A stretch of DNA of 64,000 nucleotides, taken from positions 56,375,959 through 56,439,958 of the forward strand of contig NC_134456.1 of assembly GCF_047948215.1 (NCBI RefSeq), read 5' to 3'. This document shows positions 37,524-49,026 of this stretch, in pieces; within the stretch, counting starts at the first letter, position 1, and every line of letters begins with the position of its first letter. The notes beneath the pieces are model-generated. The model ran no database searches. It worked only from the letters and a program-made list of their open reading frames with translations, and was not told where the DNA came from. This DNA is from Lycorma delicatula. Its lineage: Eukaryota; Arthropoda; Insecta; Hemiptera; Fulgoridae. Position numbers and translations under genes: made by a program.

Positions 37524-37647
37524 GTAGAAAGGGGGATGGTTTTATTCGGTAGTCTGCTGATAGTGATTGGATAATACCATCAGCGGAAGCCCGACACTCC
37601 GTGCGTAAATGCATTTCCACCTCCCTCCGGAAAAAAAAGAAAAAAAA

Positions 37648-38019
37648 TTATCATCATTATTATTATTATCATTATTCGTAAGTTTTAAGTTTTTCTTATT
37701 AACCGTATTAATGTTACAATTTACTTAGGAGGCATAAATCTTAAACCTCCTCTTCAAAACTTCCAAACCAACTGATTTTAGATTTCCAGAATTTTTTGAG
37801 GAAAATATTACTTGTACATATCACTGATGAGAACTATCCCTCTAAAATATCGTACATTTCAATTATCCTCGTTTAGTCCTTTATATAGTACCTCTGCATT
37901 TTTAACTTGAATAGATTAAGTCTTAATGACTTTCATATTGGTTATTTGATATTAGGAGAGGAGGTATAAGTCCTGAGTTCTACCAGATAACCTAATACCG
38001 AGTATTAAACTTGTTTTTC
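37648..38019. other. Non-coding stretch
   Basis: ATT-rich simple sequence followed by ordinary AT-rich text. Nothing recognised. Confidence 0.5.
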
Positions 38020-38313
38020 AGTTGTCGGACAGGAATTAATTCAAGTCCATCCGTAAAAGAGCCCTCACGTATCAGATATCCAGGATTCATTACTAGGATC
38101 TCCACCGAGAGCCTAGATGGATCACTTCTGCACTCACAGACACGAAAATCGTCAAGAAGGGGCAATGAAAAGAGGTCTGCAGTGACGATCAACTCATCAC
38201 AGTTTAGCGGTAGTTCATTCAGTATATCTTGTGATAATACTGAAAAATATCTATATCAAAGACTTTCTCATATGTGTATCTTTGAAACAATTCGTCGATC
38301 TCTTCATCATTAG
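38020..38313 (+). other. Unassigned open frame, possible exon or repeat-encoded fragment
   Basis: An open frame of nearly 100 codons without an ATG at its left edge. It is preceded by a plausible splice acceptor (TTGTTTTTCAG, ending near 38021). The translation is Ser-rich and of normal complexity, with pieces such as SRIRYPGFITRISTESLDGS and SQFSGSSFSISCDNTEKYLY. The text is less AT-biased than its flanks. There is no clear donor site downstream. I do not recognise a family. It may be a lone exon, a pseudogene piece or a fragment of an element ORF. Confidence 0.3.
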
Positions 38314-40559
38314 ATGATTATAAGCCCTGAGGCAGGACCTTTTGGATTCCCTAATCAATATTTTTTTCATTTCCAACTAAACGTGCTCGACTTCCTGATA
38401 GTTTAATTATCTTTTAAATTTTAATCATTTTTGACATCCTTTTGAATTTTCTACTGATCCTTTCAGTTCTGTTTTAATAAACATTTCTCTGCTCGTGATC
38501 TGTCACTACTCTGAATTTATTGAATTATAAAAACAAAAACAAAAATAAATTATAAAAAATAAACTAAAGTATCAAAAAAAAACCTTTCCTTATTAATACT
38601 CCTTTTTTCACTGTATCGACTCATTTAATTTTCTCTAATTTTCTCTACTCCCAAATTTTTAAATGCTTCCAGGCTTTCTTTTTAATGCCTGTGTTTCACA
38701 TCAATACAGAAGTTTTAAACTTGTAATCTTACAACTTAATAATTATTTTATTTCTAATAAACGCTCTTTACCCATTTTGTCTCATTTATTTACTCAATTC
38801 ATCCCAGTGTTGTATTAAACAGTTGGTAGGATGATTCTGAAACCCACCCAGATGTCACCAAAATTAATCGTAACTGTTAAAAAATAAATATTTCTGGATT
38901 AATAAAATTTACTTCTGGATTGGAAATTGATTGAAGAATTAAGGATGTTGATGTTTTATTTTTAATAAAAATTTAATTTTTTAGTTTAAATTTTGTTGTT
39001 TTTAATCCTTAAGTAGCTATAACGCTTTGTGATGAACTGTATAACAAGCGTTCTTCTACATCTTTATACATGAATCAAATTCAGTTTTTTGCTCTCCTTT
39101 GTTGCAGTTGTTTAGAATCGTTTTTTTTTTTATTTGGTAAAGTGAAATCCACAGTTACATTATGGCAACAGTAATTTTTCAGTTTTAATACAAAAGAAAA
39201 TCTTATATTTAGGAACAATAAAATGTCAAAATATCAATAATAAATTTTAACTTAGTTAACTTTTATGTATGAACGCATAAAAAAATAAACGACTGCTTCT
39301 TCGGTAAGTTTGCTGTAATATTTATGTTCCACGTTCTGAAATGAAGAAGAATTATTCTATAACTATGCCTTTCGAAAAAAAATCGGTAATGATGGGGAAA
39401 TATTTTTCGACGTTAGTTTAATCTTTTAGAGATAAACTTTTTTTAATTGAATGTTTTCTTTTTCAACATGAAAATTAATCGAGAGTAGCTTACAAACTTG
39501 TGAAATAGTTTCCTACTTAAAGCAATTTTTTTTTGAAAAGATATCTCTAAATGATGCGAAAATAGTATTTATTAAAATATATTGAATTGTCAAAAATAAA
39601 AAATTTAGGCTTACTTATGTTATTTGATCTGTGAATTTTATTAAACCCTAGACCAAACCGTGATGAACATAACAGTATCGATTTATCTCTGTAAGTTATT
39701 TCGAATACATTCAAACAAAATTAAAACTGTTTAAATGTATTCAGAATGAATGCTCTTTTGGTGTAGTTGAACGATAGAAGATTTAGAATGATTTAAGGGA
39801 AAAGGTAACATTATACGGAAAACGAATGAAAGAGAAAAGGGAAAGCATGTGTCAGAGGCACTTAGTTGTACAGCCCGATCTCCAGGTCCAATGGGAAAAT
39901 GGTCCATGATTTCCTATCTTCTGAAACCAACAACAGTTTTACAAACTGAATGGTATTGATTTGGTTCTGAAACCTACGGGGAATGATGCTAACTTCTTTA
40001 TTCTGTATATAACATGATCTATAACAACTTTTATCCCTTTTGACCTCTGTTTCATCATAACAGTTTGAAATTAACTTTAGACAATATAAGATTCATATAC
40101 GCCCATTGTATATATATTTTTATAATTTTTTCAAAGAAAAAACTTTTTCGAAGAAAAGTACCGTGTTACTTTTGGTCGCAAAGTGGGAGTTGTGGTGAAG
40201 AAGAATTTTCTTTACGTTTTGAGCAATGAAGAGCACAACAATACCATTTACTTAGAATGGAGTTTACCTTTATATATATATATATATATTATATAATTAA
40301 TATTATTATAATATTATTATATATATTATAATTAATATTATTGTTAAAAAAAATTAAAAATCGTTTTTAAATTCGTACAGTATAGTATATTTCATAATTA
40401 TTTAATTATTTATTCCGTGTGCTTGGTGCATAAAGTAAAAATTCTTTTTTTTCGTATTTTTTTTTTTATATATATATATATATATAAAACTACTTAACTA
40501 ATTGATAAATTTCATTGAAATTTGATGAAGATTGTTTGATTCGTTCTTGCGGTGCTCAA
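38314..40559. other. AT-rich non-coding stretch with second copy of a dispersed repeat
   Basis: No gene recognised. The second copy of the AT-rich repeat also seen at 34340-34490 lies at about 40325-40450, with (TA)n runs on both sides (about 40272-40290 and 40468-40486). Confidence 0.5.
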
Positions 40560-40759
40560 TTTAAGGTCGAAAATATTTGAGGTTATGTTGACTTTATGTT
40601 GGTGTATTTTTCTTACACCAAGTTTTTCTTATGTAGTAAGTCACAGTGGTGAATGAGTTAAAATTTGATGCTTGTGTGTAAGGTCTACTGGTTAGTCAAA
40701 CGTATGTAGTGCGTTCGTTGTACTCTGAAAATCAGTGCATTTCTGGCTGCGAAGTAGTG
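40560..40759 (+). promoter_or_regulatory. Candidate promoter and 5' UTR of the plus-strand gene
   Basis: Immediately before a possible first coding exon the DNA becomes less AT-rich and contains CpGs. ATCAGTGC at 40731-40738 fits the arthropod initiator TCAGT. No TATA box lies at the right distance. An 8-bp inverted pair, TTGGTGTA / TACACCAA, lies near 40600. This is inference from motif and position only. Confidence 0.25.
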
Positions 40760-40802
40760 ATGGCATCAAAAGTTAAAAGTCGATCTTCTTGTCCGGAACT
40801 GC
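40760..40802 (+). CDS. Candidate first coding exon of the plus-strand gene
   Basis: ATG at 40760 opens the peptide MASKVKSRSSCPEL and meets a good splice donor, CTGC|GTAAGAG, after 40802 (43 nt, leaving one base over). The peptide is Ser/Lys-rich like the downstream exons. Joined directly to the exon at 50807 the phase does not fit and the frame would end at a TAA near 50875. So if this is the first exon, at least one more small exon must lie between, or this is an untranslated leader and translation begins at the ATG at 50816. It could also belong to another transcript. Confidence 0.33.
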
Positions 40803-42783
40803 GTAAGAGCTTTTTAGTATTTATCTATATTATAATCAGATAATATTTTTTTAATCTTGATTCTGTCATAATATTTGTTTTTGTTTTAGTGTAATTTATA
40901 TTATTTGTATCACACTCCATATTTATCCAATATATAAAATCCCACTTAAAAGATATTTTTACTTACATTATTTGAAATTCATGAAGTTTATTAATAGTAA
41001 TTTGGCGTTCTTTATACGTTAGGGAAAATAAAAAAAATGTAAATAGAAAACTGTGATTTTAGTGATAGCTTGAAAAGTATTCTGTAAGTGAGAGTATCGC
41101 CACCAATACTGTCGATAAGATTTGAATTAAAAACTTTTATTTTAAACCAAAGCTGAAGGCATTACTAGTTTTTTGGTATGTAAAAATTTAGTTATTAATG
41201 AAAAGTATTATTTATTACGTAAGAATTAAGTAGAGAAATGGCTCTAGAATATTGTGGAATGAGGATAATTATTTGTCACCGGACGACAAAAAAGCAGCAG
41301 ACTCAATTTTTTCCATTTTCTGTCGGTTAAAGTAAAACTTCGTATGTTTTGACATTATAACATTAAAATCGAATTGAAATCCTGAAAAATATCAGCTTTA
41401 TTGACAAAAGTATTTACTATCTAAGTGCATTTCATATTCCTTTACCTTTTTTTTAAATAGGTATATAGAAATATTTCTATTGATTATTGATTATATGATT
41501 ATTGTTAATTTCTAAATATATCGTTTGATTACCAAAGTTAACGGCAAATTTTAGAACAAAGATAATTATTTGTAAATAATTATACTACCTTAAATGAAAA
41601 AAAAAGGACAAAACGGTTTTAAAATAAATTTTCGATGCAGAAGACAATTTCGTGATTCACCTTTTTATTCTTATAATATAATCTACGAAGATATTTGGGC
41701 GACTCAAATTTCTGATTTCGCCTGCTATATCGTTGTATCATAACAGATTACAATTTTAAAATTTTGCTGTATAAAAATTTCAGTTTATTTTTTATTTGTA
41801 TTAAGAATGGTTTATTCTATAAATTATGGATGTAATGCGTAAATTTCTTCTTTAAACCATTTATCCAAAATAAAAGATTCTATGTTATTTAGTGATAAAA
41901 GATTGGATTTTTTATTGAAAAATAAATTTCGTTGCAGGCTTATTTAGTTGCACTAATTTATTCACCTTAGGTTCATGCTCAATTCTCGGTTATTTTTAGT
42001 GATTAACTCTCTCTTTCCCCCTCAATCTCTCTAATAACTTTAATATTATTGTAGGGAAAATTAATAATGATTCTTTTACAAAAATAAGTGGTTTTTAAGG
42101 AATTACAGAATAACGTATAAAACTATTATAAAATAATTCGAAACTTACACGCATAAAATTTTTTTCTACATTTTATTCTTTTATATGAGAGTTCTTTATA
42201 GAACTTTCAGATTTTTTGCTGTTTGAACATCCTTGTGGGGGAAGTGCAATCCCCAGCAGTATTTCTTTGGGGCAGAATGTCGGCTGGGCATTATTAAAGT
42301 TCATAGCTCGACAGATGTTACGTTCTTTTATAGAAGTTGTACCAGCTGACTGACTGAGCTCAGTCTAAAGGTACTTATAAAAAAGAATAAATGTAATAAA
42401 GTAAATTTGTCACAAATATCAAATACAGACGTAAAAATCTTTTATTAGTATTTCTTTAAACGACTAACAAAAATAGAATTATTTGCTAAGAATTTCCTTG
42501 TTTCCTTTTTATAGTGTTATCACTGTTCTATAATCTATAAAAAAAAACCTTTTTATTCCGTTGATGAAATTATAAAAGTATAAATTTATTCTGAAGATTT
42601 TTTTTATTTTTAATAAATATTTTTAGTCTCTAAAGAAAAAAGAAATTACATTAAAAAACAACCAAAACATTTTTGTAAAACCAAAAACATAACACATTAC
42701 TTTTCTAAATAATAGTTGATTACAAAATTTGTTTTAATACTACTCATCAACAAAATCACATTTTCAAAAATAAATATTATAAA
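40803..42783. other. Non-coding stretch between the candidate first exon and the antisense gene
   Basis: No exon recognised. The segment at about 42228-42345, starting CTTGTGGGGGAAGTGCAATC, is less AT-rich and contains short inverted pieces (GGGGGAAGTGCAATCCCC). It may be a repeat fragment. Confidence 0.4.
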
Positions 42784-42789
42784 TTTATT
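42784..42789 (-). terminator. Polyadenylation signal AATAAA
   Basis: On the minus strand, AATAAA begins 46 nt after the stop codon of the linker-histone-like gene, a normal distance for 3' end formation. AT-rich DNA makes chance occurrence possible. Confidence 0.5.
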
Positions 42790-42835
42790 TACTTTGTCTG
42801 CGTTATTTTTTTAATATATATGTATATATACTAAA

Positions 42836-44914
42836 TTATGGATTCATATCTTGCATATTATTTTCTGTTTCTTCTTCTTCAGATGCAGGTCTTTTTCTTT
42901 TGCGGAGTCTGTGTTGTTCTGAAAGTATTTTTGTATTACTTTGTGTTTCTTTATTATTTTGATCTGATTTTTCAGATTTAGAATCTTCCCTAAAAACATA
43001 ATATCATAAAAGTAAAAAAAAGTATTATAATTGTGTTAATTTTGATTAAAAAACAAATATATATGCATATGCTTAAAATTGTTTTTAATTTATATACGAT
43101 CACATAATTTCTAATCGTTTAACTTTTTTATTTACAGTAAATTTATTTTATTATATTTTTTGTTTTATTTAAGTATATTTATTTTTCAGTATCAGTTTAT
43201 TAATAATATTAAAAAGAGTTACTGACATCACTGAAGTGGAATCAGGGTTTTATGATGGTATGTGGACCAAAACAGAGAGCATCGCCTGGGTTTGCCGCTC
43301 ATTAAAATTCTTGAATATCTTGATTACTTCAATATGTCAATAAAAATTTGTTCTTAGAAATGCATAGTGTGGAATTAGAACCCACACTAAAGTTGAAAAC
43401 TGGCATTGAATGCCCCATATAATAGAAAAGAGAACAATGGTAATTTATAATAAATTCCCGTTACCTACAAAAAAAGATTAATCAATAAAAGTACAGGAGG
43501 GCTCACTTTCAAAGATGAAATAACATTCTATCTACCTCAAATATTAGATTTTTGCGACGATGCATTTATGCTTTATTATTTGCTCCTGCTATTTCACTTA
43601 CTAAAATTAAGCTGCAAGTAATAAAGCATTAGCACCATCTCTTATTGAAAATTTTCCTAGCATTATCTTTTCAAGCCATCTACAAGTTCCATCTCTGTTC
43701 ATTATACACAGAGAGTGAGGATAAGAGAAGAGATTTATTATATTTGGAATTGTACTCAAGATGTAGCAACACCACCAACCATCATTTAATATTAGAAATT
43801 CTGCCTCTGTTGAAAGAGAGATTAACACGTACAATTACTTCGTTTCGTTAATGTGTAATAAATTATGAAAGTTAGTAATTATTACAAATAGCAGTTTTTT
43901 AATATAAAAATGATAATCTTGAAAATGTTGTATCATTTCTTAACCTTTTCTGTTTAATACTACCATTAAAATATTTTTAATTGCATGGTTAGTTTATTAT
44001 GTTATAAAAAAACTCAATAGTGACAGAACATCCTGTTAATTTAACTGTAGATGTTACTATTTAGTATGTTCAACAAAAACATGGACTCATCATTAACCTG
44101 ATAATTAACTGATAAAGTTAACACGATACTGTCAGAATTTAAATAATAATAAAATCACCAGTACCATGATGAAAAACCATCTCATGTCAATCCTCTTGCA
44201 GTAAGGCAAAAATGTGCCAATCCACTTGCAGCTAATGAAAGATTTTCATCAGTGAAGAACATAACAATTCATCTTATATTATTTTTTAATAATAAACACC
44301 ATTCTAAAACTCATCACCTCATTGTGAATACAAAATTATCCCAGGAATGTGCTTCCTGGGGTATATGGTTGTACACCATATGCATGATCAGTTCCTTGAC
44401 ACTAAATATTAAATCACACTGATAGGTTGGATACAATCCCTTTTATTCCAGTTACAGCTTTATCTTTCTACGCTTGATAAAACTATCACATACAAATAGA
44501 ACCAATTTAAAAAATACACTAGTAATGTATTCAAAGTGAAACTAGTGATTCACTTTTAAACTGAAAACTCTTTATATTTATATCAAACATATCATTACCT
44601 CAGAATAAGTGAAAACAGGACCCTAAACAATTTAGTTTCTATTATTTTGAAGTTCCTACTATCATAATTACCCTGGAATAGGGTTTTTCTTTTATAAGTT
44701 TGAGTCCGTGTAAAGGCAGTTGCTTTTATATGCATTTGAATGCTAGATTGCGGATACCAGTATTCTTCTTTAGTAATTGGGTTTAAATTAACTACACGTC
44801 TCAAGAGTGGTCGACCTGAGTCTGTTCCAGACTACATGTTTACTGATACTATTTACTCTTCCACTGAATTATGTCTGCAGTTATGTCAGGCTAGGTAGCA
44901 GTAATTGCATTTGC

Positions 44915-44948
<34 letters not shown>

Positions 44949-46046
44949 AGACCTAACAATATCTGAAAAACTAATTGAAGAAAACAAATAATAGTTTAGT
45001 AATTACATGAATGCAAAAAATGATCTTTTCAATTTTTACTTCCACATAATTGTTGACTAAGTTAATGAATATTATTTAAATTAAAAACCAAAATAGTAAA
45101 AATTTAAAAAAATGTTTATATGTTAAATTTATAGTTTAGAGTAGATAAATTTGATATTTTCTTACCTTGAACTATATAATTAATTAAATTTATAGTTTTA
45201 GTATATAAATTTTATACTTTCTTACCTTGTTTTATTATTTCCTTTTACTTGCTTTGAGGACGTTTTAGTGTTTTTATCTGATCCTTCTTTCTTTTGTCTC
45301 TTCTTTTTATTAGTTGTAGCTTTTTCATTGCCATCTTCACTACTTGAAGAGAGTGAAATGATATCATATTGAACTTTTGGTTTGGTTTTTCCTTCTTTTT
45401 TTCTAGTTAATTTTTTATTTTTAATTTTCTCAGTTCTAAAAGGTAAGCCACCTTTTTTTTCAGCATTTTTGCCTGATTGTTCGTTCTTTTGTGTCTTCTT
45501 TTTAAAAGTTGTAACTTTGGTATTGCCATCCTCACTGCTTAAAATATCTGAAATTAAATCATACTGAATGATTTTTGGTTTGATTTTTCTTTCTTTTTTT
45601 CTAGTTAACCTTTTTTTTATAATTTTCTCAGTTTTAGAAGGTGGCTTATTAAAGATGCTCGGAGCTTTTGCAGGTCTAGTAATTTTATCACATGTTGAAC
45701 ATTTGCATTTGTTTGTTTTATGTAATTTTGATCCTTTTTTATTGATATTTTTAGATTTGGGTTTAGATTTGGAATTTCCTTCAGGACATTGTGCGAATGT
45801 ATTTTCTACCAAATTACTAGCCATCCTTTTATCAGATATTACTTTTAATCTAAAGTTTCCAGTGGGTGTCATTTCTAAAACTCTTCTTGATAAAGCACGC
45901 CTCATTGCATCTTTAGCTAATTCTAATCCTTCTCGTTTTAGATCACTTATGCTCGTAACATTACTTAGATTATTAGATTGCATATATTTAACTGCTCCAC
46001 ACACTGTAGGTATTAATCCCATTGGTATTGTCTTTCTTTGCGGCAT
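42836..46046 (-). CDS. Lysine-rich nuclear protein with linker-histone-like winged helix (two exons, complete, 324 aa)
   Basis: Exon 1 runs 46046-45226 and exon 2 runs 42989-42836. The donor is ACAAG|GTAAGAAAG, the acceptor TATGTTTTTAG|GGAAG, and the split AG|G Arg codon restores the frame to a TAA at 42838-42836. Residues 8-68 resemble the histone H1/H5 globular domain: a helix VCGAVKYMQ, then SISDLKRE, then AKDAMRRALSRRV, ending in the wing-like TPTGNFRL. A CKCSTC cluster lies at 114-119. Residues 139-198 and 205-261 are two copies of one unit (TEKI..K.LTRKKE..KPK..QYD.IS...SSEDGN), each with a casein-kinase-2-like acidic serine patch. The C-terminus has an RKRKRP nuclear-signal-like run and acidic SEEEE. 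DNA or chromatin binding is inferred from the fold resemblance and basic tail. It could instead be another winged-helix or sperm-type basic protein. Confidence 0.85.
42990..45225 (-). other. Intron of the linker-histone-like gene
   Basis: About 2.2 kb between donor GTAAG (45225-45221) and acceptor AG (42991-42990). It contains a (CA)15 microsatellite at 44917-44946 and AT-rich text. I see no convincing exon of either strand inside it. The overlapping open frames at 43607-43851 have no splice context. Confidence 0.75.
44917..44946. repeat. (AC)15 microsatellite
   Basis: Uninterrupted AC dinucleotides inside the intron of the minus-strand gene. Confidence 0.95.
45124..45236 (-). repeat. Imperfect 60-bp tandem duplication that copies the splice donor
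   Basis: Two diverged copies lie head to tail at about 45124-45180 and 45184-45236. Both contain TAAATTTATAG, a TAAAT/TATA stretch and CTTACCTTG. On the minus strand each copy therefore has a TTG or CAAG|GTAAG donor, exactly 60 nt apart (GTAAG at 45225-45221 and 45165-45161). Only the first is needed for the 324-residue reading frame. Use of the second would retain a TAA immediately after Arg274. Confidence 0.8.
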
Positions 46047-46085
46047 TTTGTGATTTAATGAATAAAACTCATTCCTGACTGAATG

Positions 46086-46093
46086 CTTTTATA
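46086..46093 (-). promoter_or_regulatory. Possible TATA box of the linker-histone-like gene
   Basis: On the minus strand TATAAAAG lies 40-47 nt before the ATG. A TTCATT initiator-like site is about 34 nt downstream, implying a very short leader. A better initiator match (TTCAGT) is only 13 nt away, too close to pair with this TATA. AT-richness makes this a weak call. Confidence 0.3.
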
Positions 46094-47469
46094 CATATAT
46101 TAATTTATTATGATATAATTTAATTTTGTGCTTTTTTTAAAACCTTTTCGCTGTTACTAAGTTACTAAAAATAAGTAAAATTGATAAATACTTCTTACAT
46201 TGTATTGTTTTATTTATTTAAAGAATATTCAATAAGTTTTATTTATTATTTATCTATAAAAAGGTTTTACAAGTATGATCTACCTTTTCATAATTTTTCC
46301 ATGCAAACAAAAATAATCAGTATAATAAAAATATGGATGGGTGAAATCTACTTAAATTATCCTGGATAAATTGTTCGCATATCACTATTAACTTTTTGTT
46401 TTAAAATATGACCTCAGACATGGTACAAATATATTTTAATAAGGAAGTCGAGATTTATATGACTGGTGAAAAAATGTATAACCATCCCAAGAACTGATCC
46501 TGAGGATTTAGAATTAGAGAAGTGCTAATAAAGCAATATATGTTGTTGGAAGAGGATATTAGGGAAATTTTATCATGAATAAAAACTTAAATTTTTATTG
46601 ATATTAAGTAATAAAAACACTATAATAACTTTGCAAATTTGTTTTTTTAAAAACTGGGAAAATAGAAAATTAAACTCCCAGTGTTCACTAATTAATTTTA
46701 CAAATCAAAATTCATTGAACAGATGACAAATGATGATAATCATTAAATTAGTGTTAAATAAAAGCTACATTTCACTTTCAGTATTTGTGAAAGTGAATTA
46801 TTTAATATTTAATTATCTTAAACAAATCAAAATTTATGTAACCCAGACATCAATTTTTATTTTTTCACTATTTTTAAGATATAATATTGTTTCTTTCTAC
46901 TTTAATTTTATTCCGCTATTATTTATTCTCTAGGGATCATAAGTCCTTGATATTGGTGAGAGAGCTTGCACGTTTCTGAAGCAGTTTAGCTGTACTTTAA
47001 GTGGTTATTGGGAATACAACTGATTAAAGGTTGTCACAGACTGAGTAATGTAAACTGAAAGCTTTGAATGTACAAGGCATGCTTAAAGTTGTGAGTGCTG
47101 CATGGCTTTAAGCAATGAAAACAAATTGAAATTTTTAAGAATACATATTCTTCTGTCCTCTTTCCTTTAATAAAATATGATAGTTTGAATATTCTGTAAG
47201 TAAAATGGTCTCCAGTTGTAGCAACCAGAGGAAGTATTTCCTCTGCCACAAGTATTCAAAAGGTAGCCACAAAAAACTAAAAAAAATATTACATTCATTA
47301 GACTTTCAGTTTGGAAAGTCAGAACTTCAAAAAAAGTTGGAAGATTAGACAATTTAAGAAGGGGAATGGATAAAAAAAGGTTATATGTATTTTATTTTAT
47401 TAATAAACATCAGACATTCCTTTGCTCACAATTTAAAAAGAAAAATTAAATAGATGAAATTATAAGTGA
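46094..47469. other. AT-rich non-coding stretch
   Basis: Nothing recognised. Short open frames at 46181, 46730 and 47034-47352 look like chance. Confidence 0.5.
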
Positions 47470-47565
47470 AAATTACAAACCCTTGGTATGAATTGAACCT
47501 AAGACCAGCTGATGTAGAAGGTAGTGAACTATCACTACATTTGCTAGCCAACTAACCAAAACTTA
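47470..47565 (-). repeat. tRNA-like SINE head fragment
   Basis: On the minus strand TTGGCTAGCAAATG resembles an A-box and GGTTCAATTCATACC a B-box, with tRNA-like spacing and a possible TAGTGATAGTTCACTA stem between. There is no isoacceptor-like fold and no clear tail. I read it as a decayed SINE head, not a working tRNA. Confidence 0.4.
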
Positions 47566-48849
47566 GAAAGAAATGTAGTAGCAGTAATTAGTAAGGATAA
47601 GTGGAAAAATGGGCTTGATTTTTTGTCAGAAAATTACAAGATTATTAACACAATCAGGTAAATAGTAATAATCAGTAGTAGTAACAATTAAAAATTGTAG
47701 ATAACCTCACTCCTTCTGATTCATTACTGAGCCTCCAATACAATCCTCCAATACTGGCAATTTTGTAAACATTTCAGGAAGTCTAAGTTATAACTGCAAT
47801 TGTATTTTTAAATTATATTGAAAATAGTGATCATGAGTGACATTTTTATCAGGAAGAGGTAAAATAATATAGAACTTTCTTTTTCTACAAACTGGATCTC
47901 AAAACAGCAAAGAACTTCGATGCATTACGCTTTTAGTACAGTTTGACTTATAATGGTCAGTAGATTTAGTGTGTACTAATGATGGGCAATGGTTTTGTAA
48001 TCCAGTCAGCATTCTCTTTACCTAGTTCTGAACTAGCTTTTCTTGATTTTATTAAGAATCAGCAATTTTATATTGAATATGAATTTTTTTTCTGGACTGC
48101 AGCCACAGATCAAAGTTTCATAACAGTAATTATAAGAATTTTCATAAAACTTGGTGCATTGTTATGAACCTGTGGTTGTTTGTTTTCAGTTTTTTCATTT
48201 TCTCATCAACAAACTACAACTTCATCTTCTATTGTCTAAAGTATTAACTTACCATATTGGGATTTTAAGCTTTTAACATGATTGTGTCATGATCCATACA
48301 TGAAATTCCATGATCCATCATAGGCGATTATTAATGAATGCTGTGGAAATTTTTCTGACTACTTTAGCATTCCATCTTGTAGAAGATACAGTGTAATTGT
48401 ATCCTCTATGAAACTATAAAACCACTCAAAAGCATACACATTTACCATGTTTAATTAATTGGATTTGATAGGTTTCCATCATAGTTATTTTAGATTTTGT
48501 CAGAATTCATGTGCACTTCTTCCTCATTTTCATTCATAATGAAATCTAATGGGATGTAAAAAACAACTTCATCCAAGCCATATTACCTGGATTATCTTAA
48601 TAAAATTAAGTAAAATCCTTTTGATAACAATACTAATTATGCTATTCCATGAGAATGTAAAGAAGGGAGAGTTTAGAAGTTAGGGAGTTAAGATTGTTTG
48701 GAGAAATGAAAGGACTTTCAGAACTCTACATAAAATATGAATCTTTACTCTTTTAAAAATCATAAAAAAGACTTAATTATCCAAAATATAACTTAAATTT
48801 AAAAATGATTCAGCAGAAATTCTGAAATTTAATAATAGTTAATAGAATC
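47566..48849. other. Non-coding stretch
   Basis: No exon or repeat could be defined. The open frame at 47979-48167 lacks splice context. Confidence 0.45.
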
Positions 48850-49026
48850 CAATCTCTGCAACAGAGTGATTGTGTACCAACTTTTCATCTGGGATCCTGG
48901 GTTTGAATCTTGGTTAGGCATGGCATTTTTCATATGCTACAAAATTTCATCTCCATATTACCATGTATAAGCTTCTCTGTAATCTTCTGTGGTGAATTAG
49001 TTAATCAAGCAAAAAAAAAAAAAAAA
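48850..49026 (+). repeat. tRNA-derived SINE with poly(A) tail (family B)
   Basis: The segment has a B-box, GGTTTGAATCT, at 48900-48910, a body with AGGCATGGCATTTTTCATAT and CACCATGTATAAGC-like text, and the stretch TCTGTGGTGAATTAGTTAAT directly before a 16-nt poly(A) at 49011-49026. A tRNA-like head, short body and A-tail fit a LINE-mobilised SINE. Its body differs from family A at 20.4 and 29.9 kb. The left end is approximate and no target duplication was confirmed. Confidence 0.75.

Larger units (their letters stand above)
35541..37647 (+). mobile_element. 5'-truncated R1-clade non-LTR retrotransposon
   Basis: The element begins abruptly inside ORF2, just before the reverse-transcriptase domain, and runs through the C-terminal zinc-knuckle region and a 3' untranslated region to an A-rich tail at 37631-37647 (AAAAAAAAGAAAAAAAA). 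GC content is far above the flanks. The 5' truncation and A-rich 3' end are typical of target-primed reverse transcription. Both flanks are ATT-rich simple sequence, which hides any target duplication. It is not in 28S rDNA, unlike true R1, so it is an R1-clade relative or a dispersed copy. Confidence 0.92.

Noticed and set aside
43607..43851. Overlapping open frames on both strands as a gene
   Set aside because: They lie inside the intron of the minus-strand gene, with no splice sites or recognisable sequence.
45568..46053. Plus-strand open frame of 161 codons, hydrophobic
   Set aside because: Antisense of the Lys-rich minus-strand exon; complementing AAA/AAG codons produces the Phe/Leu-rich appearance.
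46079..46093. TATA plus TCAGT initiator pair for the minus-strand gene
   Set aside because: The TCAGT is only about 13 nt from the TATA start; around 30 is needed for them to work together.
48850..48915. Possible functional tRNA
   Set aside because: The B-box is present but there is no cloverleaf, and it continues into a SINE body with a poly(A) tail.
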